From positions 62,001-126,000 of the forward strand of contig JAOEIQ010000009.1 of the NCBI GenBank assembly GCA_026162565.1: a stretch of 64,000 nt of DNA. Reading direction: 5' to 3'. The notes beneath the pieces were generated by a model. It saw only the letters and a program-made list of their open reading frames with translations, made no database searches and was not told the DNA's origin. This document shows positions 44,859-54,010 of this stretch, in pieces (within the stretch, counting starts at the first letter, position 1; each line of letters opens with the position of its first letter). A program made the translations under genes and the position numbers. This DNA comes from Flavobacteriaceae bacterium NBU2973. GTDB lineage: Bacteria > Bacteroidota > Bacteroidia > Flavobacteriales > Flavobacteriaceae.

Positions 44859-45562
44859 TTTAAGTCGTTAAGTTTTGTACCTGTTTTAATCTCGTAAGGT
44901 GATTTATTGTATTCAAAAATACGAGCATCTAAAGTACCTTCTAATATTAAATCATTTCCTGTTACCTTAATCCAAGAGCCTTCTCTTAAACCAATAACAG
45001 GTTGCGAATTAAATTTATGAAATTCTTTAATACGTGTTTCACGAGTTTCTCCCATATGTTTACTTGTAGGATCAGGATCTAAATAATGTGGGTTTATATT
45101 AAAAGGAACCAATCCTAAAGTTTTAAAACTTGGAGGATACACTATTGGCATGTCATTAGTAGTATTCATGGTAAGTCCGCAAATATTACTTCCTGCGCTG
45201 GTTCCTAAATATGGTGTGCCATTTTCAACAGCATTTTTAATAGACTTGATTAAATCATTTTTATATAATTGATTAACTAATACAAACGTATTTCCTCCTC
45301 CTGTAAAAATACCTTGAGCATTTTTAATAGCTTCAATAGGATTATCAAATTCGTGAATACCCTTTAGTGTCTTATCTATTTTAGAAAATGCTTCAGAGGC
45401 TTTTTGCGTATATGCATCATGAGATATACCTCCAGGTCTTGCGAACGGAATAAATAAAATGTCATCTACATTTTTGAAAAGTATTTTTAATTCATCTAAA
45501 ATATATTCTAGATAACTTCCTCCATGAATTGTTGAAGTACTGGCGATTATAATATTCTTCAT
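44855..45562 (-). CDS. pepE: Dipeptidase E (peptidase S51)
   Basis: 235-residue serine peptidase that cleaves N-terminal Asp dipeptides. The nucleophile elbow is YLGTSAGSNICG, with GIFTGGGNTF upstream forming the class I amidotransferase-like core, and NINPHYLDPD carrying the histidine. Length and layout match PepE. It reads divergently from the first CarboxypepD_reg-like gene, with 36 bases to an upstream TTG and 95 to the preferred start of that gene. Confidence 0.93.
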   Translation of the reverse strand: MKNIIIASTSTIHGGSYLEYILDELKILFKNVDDILFIPFARPGGISHDAYTQKASEAFSKIDKTLKGIHEFDNPIEAIKNAQGIFTGGGNTFVLVNQLYKNDLIKSIKNAVENGTPYLGTSAGSNICGLTMNTTNDMPIVYPPSFKTLGLVPFNINPHYLDPDPTSKHMGETRETRIKEFHKFNSQPVIGLREGSWIKVTGNDLILEGTLDARIFEYNKSPYEIKTGTKLNDLK

Positions 45563-45657
45563 TTAAATTATTTTGTGGTAAATTTATATAATATTATTTG
45601 TTAGACTTTAGTTCTCAAATAAATAACAACATTGTTTCATTAAAACCTGCTATTGCT

Positions 45658-46452
45658 ATGAAAAAATACCTTTATATCCTGTTTATTTTAATTTCGGTTT
45701 CAAGTTTTGCTCAACAAAATGATTTTATTGAAATTAATGGTCAAATACTTGTAGAGAGTAATGATGTCGAGGGGATAACCATTTATAATTCAACTGGAAA
45801 AAAAGGAACAATTACTAATGCTAATGGAGAATTTAAAATCGCTGTTCGATTAAATGATTCTATAAAAATTCGTGCCTTACAATATCAAGATTTTAATATT
45901 GTAGTGAATCAAGAGATTATTAAAAACAAAATTCTTCAAGTTTATTTAATAGAAGAGGTTAATAAGCTCGATGAAATTATTATTAGAGATATGAAGCTAG
46001 TAGGTAATTTAGAGGAAGATCTTGAGACATTTGCTCCAAAATCTAACATACTTTATTTTAGTTTTAACAATACAGATAAGTTATCCCTTGAGGATAAGGC
46101 CCCTTCGTTATCTGTAAACAATGAATTACTAATCTCTCAAGAGCGTACTTTGGTTAATGGGTTAAACATTGTTAATATTGTTGATCAACTGCTAATACCT
46201 TTATTTAGATCAGAAGTTGATAACAAAAAAGAAAAGGGAATACCTGATGTTCCAGCTAACAGTATTAAGTACTATTTTGGCTCAAAATTTTTAGTCGATA
46301 ATTTTAATATTCCATCTCACAGAGTAGAGGAGTTTATTCGATTTGTTGAATCTGAAAATTTTGACTTTTCACTACTCAATTACGGAAATGAAATGCAATT
46401 ATTAGAAATAATCAATAAAAAAAGTAAAGAGTTTTTAAGTAAGAAACCTTAA
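45658..46452 (+). CDS. Exported CarboxypepD_reg-like protein, tandem copy 1
   Basis: 264 residues from MKKYLYILF (an upstream TTG would bury the signal peptide). Signal peptide 1-18 ends SSFAQ. An N-terminal beta domain (about 22-105) with VEGITIYNSTGKKGTITNAN and NKLDEIII is the carboxypeptidase regulatory-like domain seen at the start of SusC-type proteins, but no barrel follows. The C-terminal half ends in a helix pair (FNIPSHRVEEFIRFVES). It is likely periplasmic or outer-membrane associated; function unknown. Confidence 0.85.
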   Translation: MKKYLYILFILISVSSFAQQNDFIEINGQILVESNDVEGITIYNSTGKKGTITNANGEFKIAVRLNDSIKIRALQYQDFNIVVNQEIIKNKILQVYLIEEVNKLDEIIIRDMKLVGNLEEDLETFAPKSNILYFSFNNTDKLSLEDKAPSLSVNNELLISQERTLVNGLNIVNIVDQLLIPLFRSEVDNKKEKGIPDVPANSIKYYFGSKFLVDNFNIPSHRVEEFIRFVESENFDFSLLNYGNEMQLLEIINKKSKEFLSKKP

Positions 46453-46536
46453 TAGGTTTAACAAAATTTTACAATGATTTTGGTAATATATTAAGATGAA
46501 GGCTGTGTAAATTAGCAATTACATAAATTCAATATT

Positions 46537-47355
46537 ATGAAACGTTTTTTGTTGTGTTTTTTTACTTTGTTATTAGCAAGTTCAACCTTTGCACAAAATA
46601 CACAACGAATTTTTATTTCTGGTAAAATTATAGCCGATACAACAAATGATATTGAGGGTGTAACTGTTTACAATACATCATCTAATAAAGGAACAATTAC
46701 CAATAGTGATGGGCAATTTGAAATTGATGCCACTCTCAATGATATAATTGAAGTTTCAGCTCTTCAGTTTGAAAAGTTTACGGTTAGAATTGATAAAAAA
46801 ATACTGGACTCCAAAAAAATGACTGTTTTTTTAGTGGAACAAGTCAATAAGCTTGATGAGGTTGTTATTCTACCTTATGATTTATCTGGAGATTTAGTTA
46901 CTGATATAGAAAGTGTTAGGACATTTAATCCAGATTTAGATGCTATTTACTTTGGTGTTAATGATGTGTCTACTTTCGAGTTTGGAGCAGATTATAAAAG
47001 TGGTGTAAGAAATACAGTAATGGAAACTGGACCTGATAATGTGTTTGGAGCAAATTTATTGGGAGTTGTAGGTTTACTAGTAAATGCTATTTTTCCCAAA
47101 AAAGAAAAAAAGAATGTTACTCTAGATAGAAGAGACTTACTACCTAAATTACCTACAAAAGATTTAAGAGATTATTACTCAACCGATTTTATAGTTGAAA
47201 CGTTTAATGTCAAAGAAAACTCTATCGAAGCTTTCATTGCTTTTATGGAAACAAATAATTTAGATTATTCTTTACTTAAAAAAGATAGAGAGTTAGAATT
47301 TTTAGATCTAGTAAAAAAACAAAGTGATTTATTTTTAAAAACCAAACGTGACTAA
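46537..47355 (+). CDS. Exported CarboxypepD_reg-like protein, tandem copy 2
   Basis: 272 residues. Signal peptide 1-19 ends STFAQ. Domain order is the same as in its neighbours: IEGVTVYNTSSNKGTITNSD, then NKLDEVVI, then LSGDLVTDIES and the C-terminal YYSTDFIVETFNVKENSIEAF block. Similarity to copy 1 runs the whole length, so this is a tandem duplication. The next copy starts at a GTG overlapping its stop by eight bases. Confidence 0.87.
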   Translation: MKRFLLCFFTLLLASSTFAQNTQRIFISGKIIADTTNDIEGVTVYNTSSNKGTITNSDGQFEIDATLNDIIEVSALQFEKFTVRIDKKILDSKKMTVFLVEQVNKLDEVVILPYDLSGDLVTDIESVRTFNPDLDAIYFGVNDVSTFEFGADYKSGVRNTVMETGPDNVFGANLLGVVGLLVNAIFPKKEKKNVTLDRRDLLPKLPTKDLRDYYSTDFIVETFNVKENSIEAFIAFMETNNLDYSLLKKDRELEFLDLVKKQSDLFLKTKRD

Positions 47356-48139
47356 AAAGCTTTTAATCTTTATTTCTTTCCTCTGTGTTCATTTTAGTTT
47401 TTGCCAAACAATTGAATTAAACGGTTTAGTTATTGCAAGTGATGATGTTGAGAATGTTCATGTTATAAATAAAACCTCCAACAAGTATTCAACTACCAAT
47501 AGTAATGGAGAGTTTAAAATTCAAGCAAAGCAATTTGATACCATAGTTTTCTCTTCAATTCTTTATCAAATAAAAGCGACAGTTATTTCTCAAGAGGATA
47601 TTGAAAAAAAATCACTACTAATTGAACTACAAGATTATGTAAATGCTTTAGATGAGGTTGTTGTTGGTAAAATTTTGACTGGAGATTTAGAGTCAGATAT
47701 CGAAAATTCTGAAGCCAAGCCCAAAATTAATTTTTACGATGTTGGTATTCCTGGTTATAAAGGGAAACCTCTAACTAAAAGAGAAAGAGAGTATGCAGAT
47801 GCCAGCAATGGTAGGGTTTTTAGTTATTATGGTATTGGCTTTGGTATTAATTTCTATAAACTATTAAATGTTATTTCTGGTAGGACAAAGCGTTTAAAAA
47901 ATTATGTAAGGTTGGAAAAACGTGATGAATTAATGTATAGAATTCGCGCTCAATATTCAGATATCATTTTAGGAGAAAGTAATTTGGAAGACCATCAAAA
48001 AAACGACTTTTTCTTTTTTTGTTCTGAAGATGAAAAATTCATGGACATTTCAAACTCTGCAAATGACCTTCTAATACTAGAGTTTTTGCAAGAAAAGCAT
48101 AAAACGTATCTACAAAATTTGAAAGGAACCAAAGACTAG
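47348..48139 (+). CDS. Exported CarboxypepD_reg-like protein, tandem copy 3 (GTG start)
   Basis: 263 residues starting at GTG (GTGACTAA overlap with copy 2). Signal peptide 1-18 ends FSFCQ. The VENVHVINKTSNKYSTTNSN and NALDEVVVG segments match the other copies; the C-terminal half is more divergent. It contains YYGIGFGINFYKLLNVISG where copy 2 has a glycine/valine-rich hydrophobic patch. It is followed by the first M1 peptidase after 84 bases, suggesting a shared unit. Confidence 0.85.
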   Translation: MTKKLLIFISFLCVHFSFCQTIELNGLVIASDDVENVHVINKTSNKYSTTNSNGEFKIQAKQFDTIVFSSILYQIKATVISQEDIEKKSLLIELQDYVNALDEVVVGKILTGDLESDIENSEAKPKINFYDVGIPGYKGKPLTKREREYADASNGRVFSYYGIGFGINFYKLLNVISGRTKRLKNYVRLEKRDELMYRIRAQYSDIILGESNLEDHQKNDFFFFCSEDEKFMDISNSANDLLILEFLQEKHKTYLQNLKGTKD

Positions 48140-48223
48140 TTTTTTTGTTAAAATTTTAACAACCTGTTTCATAATAGTGATTATTAAAGTATTTTTCTGC
48201 CTCAATAAAATTCACTCAATCAT

Positions 48224-50488
48224 ATGAAACGTTTAGCACTATTATTTCTAGTAACATTATTTACATTTTCTAGTGGTTTTTCTCAAGAAGAGAAAGAACC
48301 CAGAAAACCTGTTAAAGGCCATACAGACCAAAACAAATTTCGTCAATTAAAAGATGTTTTACCAACGCCTAATGAGCAACGCACAGCTTCTGGAGCTCCT
48401 GGTTACAAATACACACAACAAAAGGTAGACTATATTATGGATATTCGACTTGATGAAAATAAAAGTCGAATTACAGGAAACGAAAAAATCACCTATCATA
48501 ATAATTCTAAAGACTATTTAGAATATCTATGGCTTCAGTTAGATCAGAATATGAGAGCTGAAGATTCTAAAACACCAGATATTAATACCGAAAATTTTAA
48601 CGCCAATTTTAACGGTCCTGTTACTTTCACAAGAACTAACTTAAAGAAAAAGTTGGATAGAGGTTTCGATATACTATCTGTAAAAAAGGGTAATGGTTCA
48701 GAACAATCCTATACTATTAACCAAACGATGATGCGTATAAATTTAGATAAACCTCTGGCGCCTGGAGAAGTTTTTAATTTTGAAATTGATTGGGCTTATA
48801 ATGTAAACAATCATATTGAGGAAGGTGGTCGCTCTGGATATGAGGCATTTCCTGATGGAAATAACACGTATGTAATCGCACAGTTTTTTCCTAGATTGTG
48901 TGTGTATGATAATGTAGAAGGTTGGCAAAATATGCAGTTTTGGGGACGTAGTGAGTTTGCTTTAGAGTTTGGTGATTATGATGTAAAGTTAACAGTTCCT
49001 GCAGATCATATATTAGAAGCGACAGGAGTGTTGCAAAACGAAAAAGAGGTGTTATCCAAAACACATCAAAAGCGTTTAGCTGAAGCTAGAAAATCATACA
49101 AAGATCCTGTTTTTATTGTCACTCAAGAAGAAGCGGAAGCGGCGGAGAAAAAACGTTCTACTGATACAAAAACATGGCATTTTAAAGCTAAAAATGTACG
49201 TGATTTTGCCTTTGCAACGTCTAGAAAGTTTATTTGGGATGCCATGGCTGTAGATATTAATGGTAAGAATGTTATGGCAATATCATTATATTCTAAAGAA
49301 GGAAATCCACTTTGGGAAGAACATTCAACACGAGTGGTTGCTAATACATTAGAAGAATATTCTAAATTAACATTTGATTATCCATATAACAAAGCAGTTT
49401 CTGTTCACGCGCAAATGGGAATGGAGTATCCAATGATTTGTTTTAACTTCGGTAGACCAAATCCAGATGGTACGTATTCAGAACGTTTAAAACGTGGAAT
49501 GATTGGTGTAATTACACATGAAGTTGGACATAATTTCTTTCCAATGATTGTAAATAGTGATGAGCGTCAGTGGACTTGGATGGACGAAGGTATAAACTCA
49601 TTTGTAGAAATTTTGGCAGAATTAGATTATGATCCTAATTTCCAAACAGGAAATCTACCAAAAGATATTGTAAACTACATGGGAGGAGATCAAGATTATT
49701 TATCGCCTATTATGTCTCAAGGTGATTATGTTTTTGGTTTTGGACCAAATGCTTACACAAAACCAGCAGCTGGACTCTACATGTTACGTCAATCTATTAT
49801 GGGACCAGAATTATTTGACCACGCTTTTAAAACCTATGCAAAAAGATGGATGTTTAAACACCCTACTCCTGCAGACTTTTTTAGAACTATGGAAGATGCT
49901 TCTGCTATGGATTTAGACTGGTTTTGGAGAGGATGGTTCTACACAACAGACTACTCAGATATGGGCGTAAAAGAAGTAAAGCGTTATTATTTAACTGACC
50001 AACCAACCGAAGCTGCTAAAGAACAAGCAAAACAAAGCAATCTAAATTTAGATGATTATAAAGATAAGTTGGTTTACTATGCTGAAGTAAAAGAAGGTTC
50101 AGAGCCTCAAAATGCAAAAAAAGCGAGTGAATTTGATTTTTTAAATAAACATCTTGAAGGTCTTTCAGATGAAGAAAGAGCTAATTTAAAAGAAGCGCCT
50201 AATTATTTTTATGAAGTAACATACGAAAAGCCAGGAGGTTTAGTGTTACCAATTATTGTAGAATTAACTTATGAAGATGGTACGTCTGAAAGAAAGAAAT
50301 ATCCAGCTCAAATCTGGCGTTATAATGAAAACGAGGTTAAAAAAGTGTACCGTACAGAAAAGGCAATTACTAAAATAGTAGTAGATCCAGATTTAGAATT
50401 AGCAGATGTGGATACATCAAATAATACATGGCCAAAAGAGATTAAACAAAGTAAGTTTGATAAATTTAAAGATCAAGTAAAGGATTAA
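48224..50488 (+). CDS. M1 family metallopeptidase, copy 1
   Basis: 754-residue exported aminopeptidase-like enzyme. Signal peptide 1-20 ends SGFSQ. The catalytic domain has HEVGH (432-436) and the third zinc ligand Glu455 in WMDEG; GMEYPMICF replaces the usual GxMEN motif. A final domain (about 575-754) has a beta-rich VDPDLELADVDTSNN ending. No T9SS sorting domain or membrane helix is visible, so the periplasm or outer-membrane face is likely. Paralog of the gene at 51.2 kb. Confidence 0.92.
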   Translation: MKRLALLFLVTLFTFSSGFSQEEKEPRKPVKGHTDQNKFRQLKDVLPTPNEQRTASGAPGYKYTQQKVDYIMDIRLDENKSRITGNEKITYHNNSKDYLEYLWLQLDQNMRAEDSKTPDINTENFNANFNGPVTFTRTNLKKKLDRGFDILSVKKGNGSEQSYTINQTMMRINLDKPLAPGEVFNFEIDWAYNVNNHIEEGGRSGYEAFPDGNNTYVIAQFFPRLCVYDNVEGWQNMQFWGRSEFALEFGDYDVKLTVPADHILEATGVLQNEKEVLSKTHQKRLAEARKSYKDPVFIVTQEEAEAAEKKRSTDTKTWHFKAKNVRDFAFATSRKFIWDAMAVDINGKNVMAISLYSKEGNPLWEEHSTRVVANTLEEYSKLTFDYPYNKAVSVHAQMGMEYPMICFNFGRPNPDGTYSERLKRGMIGVITHEVGHNFFPMIVNSDERQWTWMDEGINSFVEILAELDYDPNFQTGNLPKDIVNYMGGDQDYLSPIMSQGDYVFGFGPNAYTKPAAGLYMLRQSIMGPELFDHAFKTYAKRWMFKHPTPADFFRTMEDASAMDLDWFWRGWFYTTDYSDMGVKEVKRYYLTDQPTEAAKEQAKQSNLNLDDYKDKLVYYAEVKEGSEPQNAKKASEFDFLNKHLEGLSDEERANLKEAPNYFYEVTYEKPGGLVLPIIVELTYEDGTSERKKYPAQIWRYNENEVKKVYRTEKAITKIVVDPDLELADVDTSNNTWPKEIKQSKFDKFKDQVKD

Positions 50489-50504
50489 TTCTATACTAGA
50501 ATAT

Positions 50505-50536
50505 TAAAAGCCAACTTTAATGAGTTGGCTTTTTTA
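50505..50536 (+). terminator. Terminator after first M1 gene
   Basis: AAAAGCCAACT / AGTTGGCTTTT stem with a six-base loop and T-run. Confidence 0.85.
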
Positions 50537-50598
50537 AATTTAGTGATGTAATATTTTAAAATGGTATTACATTTGATATGATTGAATAAATTATCTAA

Positions 50599-51105
50599 AT
50601 GAAAAAATTTAAATACGTTGTAATACTCTTATTCTCTGCTGCGTTGTTGTCATCTGCAACATGGCATAAGTTTTATGTTAGCGTAACACTAGTAGAATAC
50701 GTTAAAGACAAACAATCGCTTCAATTAATTTCAAGAATTTTTATTGATGATATAGAAAAGCTAATCAGAGAGCGTTATGATGAAAGTATTACTCTAGCTG
50801 AAAAGGATGAATCAGACATGATAGATGTGTATGTTGAACGCTATTTAAAAGAAAAACTTCTGATCAATATAAACGAAAACCCAGTTGTAATTAACTTTTT
50901 AGGTAGAGAATATGAAGATGATATTATGGTTTGTTATATAGAAATTGAAGGTGTCAGTTCTATTAAATATATTGAAATAGAGAACAATGTGTTTTTTGAT
51001 GTATTTGAGGATCAACAAAATATTGTCAGGACAAAAATAAACGGCAAGCAAAAAAGCTTCATTCTTACAAAAGGAAAGAATAAAGGAATGTTAAACTTTA
51101 ACTAA
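50599..51105 (+). CDS. DUF6702-type exported protein
   Basis: 168 residues. A signal peptide or anchor (1-20) ends near SSATW, then WHKFYVSVTLVEYV opens a beta-rich domain, as in DUF6702 proteins of flavobacteria. Those homologs are sometimes misnamed peptidase E; no peptidase motif is present. It lies between the two M1 peptidase genes, so a role with them is likely but unproven. Confidence 0.8.
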   Translation: MKKFKYVVILLFSAALLSSATWHKFYVSVTLVEYVKDKQSLQLISRIFIDDIEKLIRERYDESITLAEKDESDMIDVYVERYLKEKLLININENPVVINFLGREYEDDIMVCYIEIEGVSSIKYIEIENNVFFDVFEDQQNIVRTKINGKQKSFILTKGKNKGMLNFN

Positions 51106-51208
51106 AAAAGTCTTAAAACCTCCTTTAAATTCTTAATTTCACTAACAATTTTTTCAAAAAATTCAAACTGAATCCTTTCAGATAATTGGTAAACACAATA
51201 ACTAAAAC

Positions 51209-53512
51209 ATGAAACACCTAAAGTATTTAATGCTGTCATTTGTATTTGTATCATTTGCTGCATTTGCTCAAGAAGAAGAAAAACCAGAACGTAAGCCTGG
51301 ACATACTAACAACAATAAATTCAAACAATTATACGATGAGTTTGCTACACCAAATATGTATCGTGCTGGGTCTGGAGCTCCAGGAGTTGCTTATTATCAG
51401 CAACAAGCGGATTATAAAATGGATTTAGAGTTAGATGATGCTAACAAAAAATTATATGGTTACGAGACTATAACCTACACTAACAATTCTCCAGACGAAT
51501 TAAAATATCTTTGGGTTCAATTAGATCAAAATGTGAGAGCAAGAGATTCTAAATCACCTTTAATTCAAGGAAGTGGAGTAGCTCCAGCTCAACAATTAGG
51601 AAGCTTTACTTCAACATATTTGACAGAAGGGTTTGATGGCGGTTTTAAAATTGAAGAAGTGTCTGATGTAAACAAAAAACCGTTACCACATTTAATAAAT
51701 CGTACGATGATGCGAGTAGAGTTGCCTAAAGCCATGAAAACAGGTGATAAGTTTACTTTTAATATAAAATGGTGGTATAATATTAACGATCATGTAAATG
51801 ATGGTGGGCGTTCTGGATACGAGCAATTTAAAGATGGAAATAGAGCCTATGTAATTGCCCAGTTTTACCCACGAATGGCAGTTTATAATGATGTAGAAGG
51901 TTGGCAAAATTCTCAATTTTGGGGACGTGATGAGTTTGCATTACCTTTTGGAAATTTTGAAGTGAATATAACAGTACCAGCTGATCATATTTTAGATGCA
52001 ACAGGAAAACTAACGAATAGAAAGGATGTCTTTACTAAAGATATGATGAAGCGTTACGAGCAAGCTAAAAAGTCTTACAAAGAACCAGTAATGATTGTCA
52101 CTCAAGATGAAGCTGTTGCTAAAGAGACAACTTTTAGTAAGGATAAAAAAACATGGAAGTTTTATGCGGAGAATGTTCGTGATTATGGTTTTGCTACATC
52201 TCGAAGATTCCTTTGGGATATGATGGCTGTTAAAATAGGTAACAAAGATGTCATGGCAGTTTCTATGTACCCAAAAGAAGGAAATCCACTTTGGGAAGAT
52301 TGGTCTACAAAAGCCGTTGCAAGTACTTTAAAATCGTACTCTAGAATGACGTTTGATTATCCGTATCATAAAGCTATTTCTGTACATGCTAAAAGTCAAG
52401 GAATGGAGTATCCAATGATTTGTTGGAATTATGGTCGTCCAGAAGAAGATGGTACATATAGCGATAGAGTAAAGTATGGAATGATGAGTGTTATTATACA
52501 TGAAGTTGGGCATAATTTCTTCCCAATGATTGTTAATAGTGATGAGCGTCAATGGACATGGATGGACGAAGGTTTAAACACATTTGTACAATATGTAGCT
52601 GAACAAGATTTTGCTGAATGGTATCCAGATGCTTTATCTGAAAAGGATGAAAAATACCCTTCACGTCGTGGTCCTGCAAAAAATATTGTGAATTACATGG
52701 GTGGCGATCAAGATTATATTGCTCCAATCATGACTAAAGGATTAAACACCTACCAATTTGGAAACAATGCTTATGGTAAACCAGGTACTGCATTAAATAT
52801 TCTACGTGAAACTGTTATGGGACGTGAGTTGTTTGATTATGCTTTCAGAGAATATGCCAATAGATGGAAATTTAAGCATCCTACTCCAGAAGATTTTTTC
52901 CGTACTATGGAAGATGCTTCAGCTTTTGATTTAGATTGGTTTTGGAGAGGCTGGTTTTACACTACAGATTATGTAGATATTGGAGTAAAAGGCGTTAAAA
53001 AATTCTTTGTGTCTTCAGAGCCTAATGAATATGTAAAAAATATAGTAAAACAACGTGGTATGAAAATGGAAGATTTACCACCTTTAGTATACATGGTTGA
53101 GGAAGGTAGTGATGAGTTTACTGAAGCTATGCGCGAGGGTTCTGCTATGGATAAAACTCCGACGCTTAAAGAATATTTAATGGATAACTTTTCTGCTGAT
53201 GAGCGCAAAGAAATTAAAGAACCTAAATACTTTTACAGTGTAACTTTTGAAAAACCAGGTGGATTAGTTATGCCAATTATAGTGGAATATACTTATGCAG
53301 ATGGTACTAAAAAAAGAGAAGAATATCCAGCTCAAATTTGGCGTTTAAATGATAAAGAAGTAAGCAAAGCTGTGGCTTCAGAAAAAGAGATTGTAAATAT
53401 TACTGTTGATCCTGATTTAGAAACGGCTGATATAGATACATCTAATAACTCTTGGCCAAAAGAAATTAAGCAAAGTAAGTTCGATGAATTTAAGAGTAAA
53501 GTCAAGAACTAG
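51209..53512 (+). CDS. M1 family metallopeptidase, copy 2
   Basis: 767 residues, signal peptide 1-20 ending AAFAQ. The zinc site is HEVGH (431-435) and Glu454. Long identical blocks are shared with copy 1 (for example NSDERQWTWMDEG and FRTMEDASA), showing a tandem duplication with DUF6702 between. Copy 2 has GMEYPMICW in place of the GxMEN motif and an insertion after residue 460 (AEWYPDALSEKDEKYP). A terminator follows. Confidence 0.92.
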   Translation: MKHLKYLMLSFVFVSFAAFAQEEEKPERKPGHTNNNKFKQLYDEFATPNMYRAGSGAPGVAYYQQQADYKMDLELDDANKKLYGYETITYTNNSPDELKYLWVQLDQNVRARDSKSPLIQGSGVAPAQQLGSFTSTYLTEGFDGGFKIEEVSDVNKKPLPHLINRTMMRVELPKAMKTGDKFTFNIKWWYNINDHVNDGGRSGYEQFKDGNRAYVIAQFYPRMAVYNDVEGWQNSQFWGRDEFALPFGNFEVNITVPADHILDATGKLTNRKDVFTKDMMKRYEQAKKSYKEPVMIVTQDEAVAKETTFSKDKKTWKFYAENVRDYGFATSRRFLWDMMAVKIGNKDVMAVSMYPKEGNPLWEDWSTKAVASTLKSYSRMTFDYPYHKAISVHAKSQGMEYPMICWNYGRPEEDGTYSDRVKYGMMSVIIHEVGHNFFPMIVNSDERQWTWMDEGLNTFVQYVAEQDFAEWYPDALSEKDEKYPSRRGPAKNIVNYMGGDQDYIAPIMTKGLNTYQFGNNAYGKPGTALNILRETVMGRELFDYAFREYANRWKFKHPTPEDFFRTMEDASAFDLDWFWRGWFYTTDYVDIGVKGVKKFFVSSEPNEYVKNIVKQRGMKMEDLPPLVYMVEEGSDEFTEAMREGSAMDKTPTLKEYLMDNFSADERKEIKEPKYFYSVTFEKPGGLVMPIIVEYTYADGTKKREEYPAQIWRLNDKEVSKAVASEKEIVNITVDPDLETADIDTSNNSWPKEIKQSKFDEFKSKVKN

Positions 53513-53530
53513 TATCGTAATAAATATTTT

Positions 53531-53564
53531 AAAAAACCCAGACATTTAACCTCTGGGTTTTTTT
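53531..53564 (+). terminator. Terminator after second M1 gene
   Basis: AAACCCAG / CTGGGTTT with an 11-base loop and T-run. Confidence 0.82.
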
Positions 53565-53583
53565 ATCTAATAAATCTTCATAC

Positions 53584-53591
53584 TATATTTG
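53584..53591 (+). promoter_or_regulatory. -7 element of tatA; transcript probably leaderless
   Basis: TATATTTG ends four bases before the GTG start of tatA, the same geometry as at 37.4 kb, so the mRNA should begin at the start codon. Confidence 0.5.
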
Positions 53592-53595
53592 CATT

Positions 53596-53883
53596 GTGAT
53601 ACAACAAGCAACATTATTATTTATTAGCGGAGGCGAAATAGCATTTATACTATTCATCGTTATTATGGTTTTTGGTGCAGATAAAATTCCTGAAATAGCC
53701 AGAGGTCTTGGTAAAGGTATGCGTACTCTCAAAGATGCTACCAATGATATTAAACATGAAATTTCTAAAAGTGCTGAAGATCGCGGACTAGATATTGATG
53801 TTGCAAAAGATGTGACAGATGAAATTAATAAAGTAAAAGACGACCTTGAAACTTTTACAGGATCAATAAAGAGAGAGAAGTAA
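53596..53883 (+). CDS. tatA: Twin-arginine translocase subunit TatA/E (GTG start)
   Basis: 95 residues: a short N-terminus, one membrane helix (about 10-27), the FGADKIPEIARGLGKGMR hinge and amphipathic helix, then a charged cytoplasmic tail. The start is GTG (IQQATLLFISGG), supported by the -7 element four bases upstream. TatA forms the pore for folded proteins with an RR signal; a Tat-type signal is seen in the M15 protein at 44.0 kb. tatC is not in this window. Confidence 0.93.
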   Translation: MIQQATLLFISGGEIAFILFIVIMVFGADKIPEIARGLGKGMRTLKDATNDIKHEISKSAEDRGLDIDVAKDVTDEINKVKDDLETFTGSIKREK

Positions 53884-54010
53884 GTTTTCAATTTATTGAG
53901 CATCACCTTCATTTATTGCACCTTTTTTAAAGATACTTCAAAAAAAACCTTAAAAAACTGTGATTTATTTAATATATTGAGATGTTTATTAACCATCAAA
54001 ATTTTATTAA

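Noticed and set aside
45598-45657. TTG start giving 20 more residues for the first CarboxypepD_reg-like gene
   Set aside because: It would bury a clean signal peptide that begins at the ATG at 45658, as in the two tandem copies.
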